From the NCBI RefSeq assembly GCF_032854445.1, contig NC_088307.1, positions 13,824,001 to 13,888,000 of the forward strand: a DNA stretch of 64,000 bases, written 5' to 3'. This stretch comes from Liolophura sinensis. Its lineage: Eukaryota > Mollusca > Polyplacophora > Chitonida > Chitonidae. Both the position numbers and the translations under genes were made by a program. This document shows positions 55,584 through 64,000 of the stretch, piece by piece. Within the stretch, counting starts at the first letter, position 1. Each line of letters starts with the position of its first letter. The notes under the pieces were generated by a model that was not told the DNA's origin, did not search any database, and saw only the letters and a program-made list of their open reading frames with translations.

Positions 55584-56772
55584 GACCACTGCTACACGTT
55601 TACCAACCACACAAAGCCTACGTCATCCCTCGCCGCCCAGGACACGTGTTTAAAAAAGCGGTGGCTACTTGGTCAGTGTAAACACCTTGAAGGAATTACA
55701 GTTGTTGAAGAGGACTCTCGACGATTTCTGGTTCCAGTCGTTTTACGGAAATGGTCGCGAGTTAATCTATATTGGTCTACAGAACACGGTAAGCGTGAAA
55801 ATTTTCAGACTAAGTCTATGGAGTATATCACAATATGACAAAAACAGCACTATGTACGTGATTACATGCCAAATAACAACAATTTGAGACGGTCGAAATG
55901 CCAATAATACATTTTTTCTCCTCAAAGAAGTATTACAAGAATTGGTAAATACCATATTTATAAATAACAATAACAAGTAACGATGAGGTTTCCATCTTTT
56001 TTGATTTGTTTATGTTTAATCTAAAAAATGAAAATCGGTTGAATTGTGATCATAGCAAGCGTTTGGATCGGATCCATACCGCTCTCTAATTCTGCTCAAA
56101 GTCTCAGGGTGGCGCTATTTATCAAAACGCAACTAATAATATGTGTGTAGTAATATTTAAAACTGAAACGCGCCATATTCAGCAACTGTGACCTTTATCC
56201 TTTTAGTCGCGGCAACAATGTCTCCCAGACTCGGTGGTGAAACTCGGTTGTCTAAATAACAAAAGAGCCAATACAAACCTCACATCCTCTTCTGTTCACA
56301 ATCAGGTTTTGCCGATTTACACAGTTTACAAATGCTGAGCAGATTATTCTGTTATCGTGCATACTATAGTTTCCGGCTGTCATCAGTCATTGGCGTCAGA
56401 TAATCGTCCAGTGTTGGTCATTCCCCTACACATGTACCTTCTAGTGTTATCATGAAGAGGAGCTAAGGCGTCCCTTATTATTGCGTATGTTCGGTCTCTT
56501 TCTCGACATTTTCTTTTCCGGCCAGTGACTATCCCTGGACAGACGAAAGTCCTCTTACATTCACAGGTTGGTATTATCCCTTTGACAAAGACAACACTTT
56601 GCTGTGTGATCCGGAACCGCCTATAAATCGTCAACTCGTCCAACCTATGGCTGATCCATCCCTTAGATGTGTAGCTATGGTTCCTGGTAATTCACGTCAG
56701 TCGACAAATTGGCGCAAAGTTAACTGTTATAGGCCTCACATCTCCTCGAAAATTTACAGCATATGTGAATAT
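55584..56772 (+). pseudogene. Receptor relic: C-type lectin-like domain 1 with intron
   Basis: The first half (55584-55788) reads DHCYTF at its start and, after a one-base frame change near 55667, continues LKELQLLKRTLDDFW and YIGLQNT. It ends at an ACACG/GTAAGC donor. A 737-bp intron (55789-56525) ends in a pyrimidine-rich tract and gccag. The second half reads YPWTDESPLTFTGWYYP, RCVAMVPG and NWRKVNC then ICEY. No EPN or QPD calcium/sugar motif is present and WND is replaced, so sugar binding is not predicted. The exon halves do not join in phase as they stand, another sign of decay. Confidence 0.65.
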
Positions 56773-56838
56773 AACAACACGGGACTTATTCTGCTCAGTA
56801 CCAGTGTAGAGACGATTCCATTGATTCAAGAAACAACA

Positions 56839-57078
56839 TATCGCTGCGAAGAAAGCTGGAATTTTGTTTACAATACCTGCGTGTTTTTTTTTTTTTTTTT
56901 GGCGACGAGACAATTACATCTCCTTATTGTCCTCTTGTTCTGCTATGCAAATTTGTACCCAGTACGGTGGAACTCTTCCTAATATAGGCAAAATTCCAAA
57001 GGAAAGATCGAGCGTGGTCGACTGTTTGAACAGCCATTTCGAACTTTTTGGTATATTAATTGGGTCGTTCTCTGCGAA
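56839..57078 (+). pseudogene. Receptor relic: start of C-type lectin-like domain 2, broken at a poly-T run
   Basis: YRCEESWNFVYNTC opens a second lectin-like domain. A run of 17 T (56884-56900) follows and the frame changes, after which CSAMQICTQYGGTLPNI (the GGxL turn of the lectin fold) is read. The domain's second half is missing before the LDLa array begins. Confidence 0.6.
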
Positions 57079-57906
57079 ATGGAACCAGTTAAGATTGCAT
57101 GTATATACCCTCAATTCTCCTGTCATGGTGGCGCCTGTTTACATCCGGACCTTGTCTGTGACCTGCACAAGGAATGTCAGAAGGGTGACGATGAATGGAA
57201 CTGCAGTCTGTTCAGAACTAATTTGTTCAGATGCAATAGTGATCAGACTTTCTCTGCAAGTAAAAGCTGCGACTTCCATCTAGATTGTCTGGATGAAAGT
57301 GACGAAGTTCACTGTGTCCATCCAAACTGCTCAGAAGCTGAACAGCGATGAAGTAATGGTCAGTGCGTTTCTGTAGATGTATGGTGTGATCTCAAAACGG
57401 GCTGTTTTGACGGCTCGGACGAAGAGAATTGTGACTACGAACGAAAGTGTCAAGGTTTTAAATGTCCGGTAGATGGATGTGTCATGCCGAGTGCTGTTAC
57501 TGACCTACAACCAGACTGCCCGGATAATGACGAAATGAACATAATGGGTGATAATTATGTTGATAATTGCCCCCGAGGTCCTCACGAAATTCACTGTCGT
57601 CCATATTATCCAACGTGTTACCAATTTAGCAAAACTTGTGTTTACGATCATGGCGTGTATGGTCACCTTAGATACTGCCGAAATGCTGCCCACTTGAAAG
57701 TCTGTGAGGATTTTGAGTGTCCGGATATGTTGAAATGTCCTAATTCTAACTGCATTCCGTACCACAAAGTGTGCGATGAGGTTCAGGATTGTATGAGGGG
57801 AGAAGACGAGTCACTCTGTGATGACAATCCTTGTCCGGGAAAACTAAGATGTGGTACAACATCTCAGTGTGTCTCCCAGGCGAATGGATGTGATGGTCAG
57901 CTGTAA
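57079..57906 (+). pseudogene. Receptor relic: LDLa repeat array and GRL101-type cysteine-rich segment
   Basis: LDLa 1 (FSCHGGACLHPDLVCDLH then GDDEWNC), LDLa 2 (ending LDCLDESDEVHC), LDLa 3 with an in-frame TGA at 57349-57351 just before SNGQCVSVDVWCDLK and DGSDEENC, and a fourth, decayed repeat (FKCPVDGC, CPDNDE). Then comes TCYQFSKTCVYD, GHLRYCRN and FECPDMLKCPNSNCIPYHKV with GEDESLC, a cysteine-rich linker typical of molluscan GRL101-like receptors. The frame is lost at about 57900. Confidence 0.75.
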
Positions 57907-58273
57907 GCCAGACTGGTCAGATGACATCATAACAAATGTTCGAGTTCTTCATCTTGGACAAATAACATCTCTTTATCCAACTTTTTTCCCTACTTGTCCC
58001 AACTTTACCTCCCGGAAAATAACATAAAATATATATCTCTCTATAAAATATGACATTGCTGCTAAACTCTCCATTGTAATACTGACGGATATCGCTTGTT
58101 TATTGCCCATAATATTGACAAGCCTCTTGTGCGTTTTGGGACATCCTGTTGAGAGAGGAATGGCGTCTGTCTTAGCATCATTGTTTTTACCCCTGATTTC
58201 TGCTCTCAATCCCTACTTGTTTACTATAAGTACCTGGAAACGAAATCCATTTTGTAAAAAGGCTAAAGATTGA
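57902..58273 (+). pseudogene. Receptor relic: LRR fragment fused by deletion to TM6-TM7 of a rhodopsin-class GPCR
   Basis: CKPDWSDDIITNVRVLHLGQ and SLYPTFFPTCPNF are the end of the last LDLa-like element and a single leucine-rich repeat. After a TAA (58025-58027) the same frame continues IAAKLSIVILTDIACLLPII (TM6, with the TD and proline pattern of this receptor class), a short loop with GHPVERG, and TM7 ending SALNPYLFTI, then WKRNPFCKKAKD and TGA at 58271-58273. About five helices and most LRRs are missing between them. Confidence 0.75.
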
Positions 58274-58783
58274 CTGTACACCGGTAGTGACACAATCAGA
58301 ATGCATACTGGTGGCAATATGATCACCTCCCAGCTATTACCACTGAACAATAATGTTCTCATGTGATTACAGTCCAAGACACCCCAGATGGTCAGGCATT
58401 CTAGACACCTAAACACCCATAATAAGTCGCCCCAATAACGAGCTGAATTTAATCTTCTTGCATAATATTAACATAACCACGCATGGAGATGGTCAACACA
58501 GTGACCAGCATCCATCAGCCTCTACTCAAATGAATTTTTGGTCGCACAAAAACCTTCATACTGCAGCGATGTTAATAGTTTGGTTATATCTCAAACTGAA
58601 TTTAAGCACGGGGCTATGCGACAATATGCCAGTCCACCTCACTGGTTCATGACAAATATAGCATGGGCATTTATAGTGGTAATGACACGTGTTTGATAGT
58701 TTTTTTAATTTGTGTTAAATTATAAACACTTGGGGATAAATGACCCATTGCTTTTATGGATTAAGGGTTGATTTTATTTTTTT

Positions 58784-59015
58784 TTAATTTGATTGGTGTC
58801 TTACCCCGTACTCATGAATATTTCGCTCATACGACGGCGGCCTGCATTATGGTGGGAGGAAAGCGGACAGAGTCGCGGGGTTACAAACAGACCCTCCCAC
58901 ATACGGGCGGAGAGGAAGGCAGCGTGAGCTGGACATAAACTCACAGCATTGGTGATGGGCTCCTGGGTCATAACGCTGCGCTAGCTCGCTAACCAACTGG
59001 GCCACGGAGGCCCCG
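58784..59015 (-). mobile_element. V-SINE (RUDI-like) copy, near full length
   Basis: TTTGATTGGTGTCTTACCCC tail side, CATTATGGTGGGAGGAAAGC body and AACCAACTGGGCCACGGAGG head. Confidence 0.88.
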
Positions 59016-60465
59016 ATTATGGATTGAGGTATACTATGTAATATGGTACTGAATGTATAGCAGCCTCATTACGTGTGTTGTTTGATCTTTCTGTAGTGGC
59101 ATCTTTCTTTTTCTTCATTATTGTTTATGACATTATACAGAAATTACATAGAGAATTAGTATATGTGCTGATGGTAGCTCTTTGCCAGAAGATCAAACAC
59201 CTTGATGTATCAGAAAATAAGCTTGTCCGAGACCTGCATCGCTCATTATAACACAGGTTAACCAATGGCTTGAAACTTCACGGCTTTCAAAACTGTGATA
59301 TACTACATACATCTATGTTTAAAAAAAACAACAACACAAATCATTTTTATTCCTACAAATCATAACTGTAGTGAAGAAAATAGCATGCATTTACATAAAC
59401 ATCGTGACAGTTTTAACACAATCACTTGATTTGACTGTCTGATGTTTAACACACTCCGCCTATTAAAATAGTTCTCTTATAAGGACTGGTCTCTTATAAT
59501 GGTTTTGTGCTATATCTTTTGGGTGAAAATAGCCAACCGACATGCTGCTTCATTTCAAATGCGCTTCTTTGAACACCGTAGAAAACCTTACACCATTAAC
59601 TGAAGTGAGGCCCTTGGTATCACTGGCAAAAATTCTGTTTTTTTTTTTTATTTTTATTTTTTGATAAAATTTAGACTACATACTTCAGATGTTGAGGACT
59701 ATAGTATTAAAAAGTGCAACTAATTTTCGTTATATATAGGTGTTTTTTTTTCAACTGTATTTCTAGGTTTTTGCCCTGAAACTGCTACAGAATCGGAAGT
59801 TGAATTGCATATCCTGTGGTGTGCAGGATTCCTTAACGGTATGAGTAATACAATCTTGCTGGTACGTAAAACTTCACTTTACACAGCAGAACGGATGTGA
59901 GGTGCAGCTTTGTTTATTCAAGTCGATCTAATAAAGTACAAAATAATGAATAATATTGGTAAATATGCAAGAGAGAATATAGACATTGCCACTTTGAATA
60001 TCCTTAAATAGTTTCTCCAATGAAACCCACGGTCAACCATGCATAAAAACCGTATATCCTGGTCCATCGTGTGTTTCTTTCAAACTACTCTTAACATACA
60101 CCTATCTGCAGCATATATCTCTGCTCATGTTGTATCTGTTAAGAAGCTGTGTGCATAGACATATATAACCCAGGCTGAAACATTTTTTTTCACATTTTAA
60201 ATTATGCTTACATGTAATTCGATGATAACCATAGTAATAAAGATCGTGGTGATGTTTAATTTTTCTGTTAATGGATTTTTTATTGTTAGTATGGGCGTTA
60301 TTTCATTGTTAAATTTATCAGTAGCACTACATTACTCGTATTAAGAAGTAAGTGTAAATATTGGAATGATCCAGTGAATGGGTAGGTCTACATGAAAAGA
60401 AAAAAAACACCATATATGTAAGGATTTTCATCAGTTTAAATATTTTAAACAGTTTTGACTATATA
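59016..60465. other. Unassigned non-coding DNA
   Basis: AT-rich sequence with T/A homopolymer runs near 59638-59665 and no convincing ORF, RNA gene or repeat shared with the rest of the window. Confidence 0.5.
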
Positions 60466-60699
60466 TTGACATGTACCTGTGTATTTCAGGTGACCCTTCA
60501 AAATTCGGATGTCATTTTAACTGGAGATTTTAAAGAAAAATACATTTATAAGTACATTCATTACGTAAAAGACAATGATTTGGCTTTTCCGCTTTCTCGC
60601 CTGAGGATATGTATCTATGCATTTCAAAGGGGAGACCACTCATGGTTACAGGACAAATGAGGTGATGTTTGAAAACAAAAAGTCATTGCATCACAATGA

Positions 60700-61055
60700 A
60701 TCGTCTCCAAACTGTACGGCATAAATGTCTGTATATAATACAACTCAATCTAAGTGCAGTTTGTGACTTATCAAAACAATACACAATCCAGTGTATCACG
60801 TCTTCCTTATGTTTACAAATTTCTGATAGTAGATATCGTAGAAAATGGTGAATTGTTGATGCATGTGCCTATGTATTTCAAGTTACCCCTAGTATGTAAC
60901 TTAGATGGAAAAAGCGAGGTCATGTTTCAGACTGAATTGTTTCCAAACTGTGTCACATACCTACTTGTATTTACAACTCTGTTTATAAGTGTAATTTTTG
61001 AGGTAACAATAAAATACACATTTCAGTGTACCACGTCTTCCTATAGTGGCTTTTT
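60700..61055. repeat. Diverged direct repeat, offset about 234 bp
   Basis: CGTCTCCAAACTGTACGGCA near 60704 resembles TGTTTCCAAACTGTGTCACA near 60938, and ATCCAGTGTATCACGTCTTCC near 60788 resembles TTTCAGTGTACCACGTCTTCC at the same offset. This is probably an old tandem duplication of anonymous sequence. Confidence 0.5.
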
Positions 61056-61109
61056 GAAGACGTAATTGCACTTTAAATCTTATATTTATTTACATAATAA
61101 ATGTCTGGG

Positions 61110-61301
61110 GCCCCAGATGTCCCAGGAAACTCTCACCAATATGGTTGCTGTGAATTCAAGTCCGGCTATACGATTGAAGGTCTTTCAGCAACCTGCAGAT
61201 GGTCTGCCCGGTTTCCTTCCACCACTATGTTGGCCGCCGTCAAATAAGTGAAATATTCTTTAGTACGGCATAATCACAAAAACGCATAGATAAATAAATA
61301 A
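61110..61301 (+). mobile_element. V-SINE (RUDI-like) copy, eroded
   Basis: GGGGCCCCAGATG head remnant, GCTGTGAATTCAAGTCCGGC B-box region, AGCAACCTGCAGATGGTC and a TAGTACGGCATAATCAC tail. Confidence 0.8.
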
Positions 61302-61864
61302 TTGTTCATCGGAGTGGTCAAGTTATTTTCACTCATGAGACAGCTGTCCGGTTTATAAGGTGGAAGATACCACCGCCCTTCGGCAAGTAAGTGACAAACT
61401 TCGTCAGGTAATGCCATAGCCTAGCTAGGGAGAGCTGGATTCGAGCCTTCAATCTCAGAGGTCAATCCTGTTGTGTCTGCTTCTCTGTGAAAACGACCAA
61501 TAGATCAACTGTTAGCTCACTGGTACATGGATAAATTTCGATGCCTTGACACGCATGAACTTGAACGTTGATACCTGGGTGTGTTTTGATGCCTTGACAG
61601 ATGTTAAGACTTGAACAGGTTGATCACTGGTACAGGGATACAATACGACGCCTTGACAGATGCTATAAATAGATGAACAGGTATGACCTTGGTGCGATCA
61701 GGGTAATTATCTCCCTTTCACAGCTCTCATTGTATGGACTGGGCCAGTTGTCTTCATTTATATATTTGCTTGATGTTTATAGTACTGTGCACAAGAAATT
61801 TTTACTTAAATATAAAAGAGGTGAGGTTTTTGGATGGAGCAAACTGGTGTGCTCTGCGTAAACC

Positions 61865-62325
61865 AGTTTGCTCAGTGAAAACTTGTGCGCTCTGACCAAA
61901 CCAGTGCGATCAGTGTACCAGAGTGCTCTGTTTAAACCGGTGTGCTCAGTGTAAACGGGAGTGCTCTGTGTAAAAGTGGAGTGTTCTGTGTAAACCGGTG
62001 TGCTCTGTGTAAACCGGTGTGTTCTGTGCAAACCAGTGTGCTCTGTGTAAACCAGTGTGCTCTGTGTAAACCAGTGTGCTCTGTGTAAATCAGAGTGCTC
62101 TGTGTAAACCGGTGTCCCCTGTGTGAACCGGTGTCCCCTGTGTGAACTGGTGTGCTCTATGTAAACCGGTGTGCTCTGTGTAAAAGCGGAGCGCTCTGTG
62201 TAAACAGGTGTCCCAAGTGTGAACCAGTGTACTCTGTGTAAAAGCGGAGCGCTCTGTGTAAAAGCGGAGCGCTCTGTGTAAACCAGTGTGCTCTGTGTAA
62301 ACCAGTGTGCTCGGTGTAAACCAAT
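61865..62325. repeat. 19-bp minisatellite, about 24 copies
   Basis: Units read TGTGCTCTGTGTAAACCAG with CCGG, AGCG and CCCC variants. ORFs crossing it on the minus strand are artefacts. Confidence 0.95.
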
Positions 62326-62334
62326 ACCGAGAAA

Positions 62335-64000
62335 CAGGATTTCAAAACGTGGTCAAGGGCTTGATAGTCACTGCCAGCCAGCACCTTAACCATCTAAGCA
62401 ATCCAGGATGTGTTTGAAATAAAGCATTAGGACTAAGACATCAAACAAGTGTAACAATGTACCCTTCTTGTGGGAATAAAATCAGTTATTTTTGAACAAC
62501 ATCACACAGAACACAAAACTAAAGGAAATTATTATCATGTATTTAATTCTATGGACATATATGTCGTTTCCTGATAACAGTGTAAAGACATCGGGCAAAT
62601 TCCATATAGGGAAATATACCAGTTTAGTAAACACTGATCTAAAATTTGATTGATCTGTTTGAATATTTGTACAGTAGACTTCAGCGCCCTTTTCAATCTG
62701 TGAACTAATTCCACATTGGAAAACATTGTAGAATTAACAAAAAATTTAAGACCATAATAATCTAAAGGAGTCCATATGCAGTATACCTTCTTGTATCACA
62801 GGGAAAAAATGTGGGATGCTAAAAAAATGAGCTCATCAATACTGATTCACCATAAATTACTTTGCTTACAAAATATCACCACTTTATGGAACTGACAGAG
62901 AGGCTAAAGTCCTGCAACAGAAGAAATGGATCATTGTGGCTGATACAATATACTCCATCAATACAGACGCGGAAAGTGTAAAATGGTGTTCACAACAAGT
63001 TCTAATGAAGTGTAAAAAGTACATAAGTTTACACTTACATGATGGCGATATTTACAAATTATACATTCAAATATTTCGTTATAAACAGAGCTAGTACATG
63101 CATCTTGTGCATAACTCTATATACATGTATACTGGTAGATCACAGGGTAAATATTGCAGATTTTACAGACAGATTTCTTACATACACAGCTGTTTTATGC
63201 AAAATTTATATAAGTAGAATTAAAAAAGAATCCAATCGAAAATATTTCCATCTTAAAACATCTTGTTTCACAACAACAGAAGAACTTCTTTAGATGCCAT
63301 GGGTCAGTCTCCGTTTTGCATATTGAATACCGTACGTTTATTTGTGAAGATGTCATTCCCAAAAAGAAGTCATCAATATTGTGGTAACTAGAAATTAAAA
63401 TATCTGCATTTCAACATGTTCGATAATTACTCAGCAGCTTAAAGTTTTCTCAACATTCTTTGATTAAAACATAGGCAAGAAATTGCATATACAATGTCAG
63501 GGAATATCTCCATAAGGGATCATCTCAAAACACTCCACTGTAAAACGTAAAAGACGATGTTTATTCTATTCATGCAGATGACATAATAAGATGACCCCTA
63601 AGAGAGATAACCATTGGAACAGCTGGCTGTTTGAGCAATACATCACAGAAAAACATTAGTGAGCACATTTTGAATTTTAATGTACTAGCTGCTTGCAGAT
63701 CTTTGTCTAGAGCTTCATTTGATGGTATGATTTTAAAAAATATATACAATTATATATAGGTATATTTTAATTCAAAGTTCAACAGATTTGGACATGAAAA
63801 TTTTGGTATACTTATGTTTTTTTAAAAACAAGTTGACTGTTAAGAGATGCAATCATACAAAAAATCTCATCTGGGGCATTAACATTTGTTTCTGTGAACA
63901 AATGCAACTACACACCATGAAAATCCACAGAAAACTGACGATCTTTTGAATTAGAAAAGATAGCATCAAATGAGACAGATTTTCAGCGTGTTATTATGAC
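62335..64000. other. Unassigned AT-rich DNA
   Basis: No SINE, no conserved ORF and no RNA gene recognised. The lack of repeats compared with the rest of the window might mean it is the 3' untranslated region of a gene off the right edge, but nothing direct supports that. Confidence 0.4.

Larger units (their letters stand above)
53330..58273 (+). pseudogene. Decayed CUB / C-type lectin / LDLa / LRR 7TM receptor (GRL101-like GPCR)
   Basis: Domains in order: signal peptide and two CUB modules (53330-54214); further CUB-like sequence (54215-55580); C-type lectin-like domain 1, split by a 737-bp intron (55584-55788 and 56526-56772); the start of a second lectin domain (56839-57078); an LDLa array with a GRL101-type cysteine-rich linker (57079-57900); one leucine-rich repeat fragment (57902-58024); and TM6-TM7 with an NPYLF end (58028-58273). 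GRL101 of Lymnaea is a G-protein-coupled receptor with LDLa and LRR ectodomain; the CUB and lectin modules here are N-terminal additions. Disabling lesions are in-frame stops at 54212, 54842, 57349 and 58025, frame changes near 55085, 55667, 56890, about 57079 and 57900, and loss of most LRRs plus TM1-5. A functional product is very unlikely. Confidence 0.8.

Noticed and set aside
61865-62393. Minus-strand ORFs rich in Thr/His/Glu
   Set aside because: They are translations of the 19-bp minisatellite.

Overview
The window looks like nuclear DNA of a lophotrochozoan animal, most likely a mollusc and probably a bivalve. The support is: intron-split genes with GT/AG junctions, AT-rich non-coding DNA, roughly 35 copies of a tRNA-derived SINE of the molluscan V-SINE (RUDI-like) type with an (AAATA)n tail, and a decayed receptor of the GRL101 type known from molluscs. 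The species assignment is inference.

Layout. (1) 1079-42857, minus strand: the 5' two thirds (about 440 codons) of a choline-transporter-like gene (SLC44A, CTL2/4/5 type). It has fourteen shared coding exons and THREE alternative first coding exons: 42791-42857, 42234-42333 and 15666-15705. All three end in the same phase and join the same exon 2. The 3' exons lie beyond the left edge. (2) About 15.7-42.2 kb is the very long first intron. It is almost pure repeat: SINEs, a roughly 210-bp MITE family, a longer inverted-repeat element and four large minisatellites (20-, 36-, about 64- and 38-bp units). (3) 42.9-49.2 kb is intergenic, with SINEs and diverged short tandem repeats. (4) 49.4-50.6 kb is a GC-rich relic of a Polinton/Maverick or adintovirus-like element. 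It holds a plus-strand DNA polymerase B fragment and two minus-strand virion-gene fragments, all broken. (5) 50.7-51.1 kb is a GC-rich stretch with six ATTGG (inverted CCAAT) boxes and an NRF1-type site, with no evident gene attached. (6) 53330-58273, plus strand: a decayed receptor gene whose domains run signal peptide, CUB domains, two C-type-lectin-like domains, LDLa repeats, one LRR fragment and the last two helices of a 7TM receptor. It has three in-frame stops in the ectodomain, one more before TM6, several frame changes and a deletion of the LRR block plus TM1-5. (7) 58.8-64 kb holds SINEs, a 19-bp minisatellite and unassigned DNA.

Only the SLC44A gene appears intact. It is expected to encode a multi-pass plasma-membrane or organelle-membrane choline/organic-cation carrier, and its alternative first exons change only the cytoplasmic N-terminus. 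The receptor and the viral element are relics. No operons, CRISPR arrays, rRNA genes or bona fide tRNA genes were seen; the tRNA-like signals belong to SINE heads.
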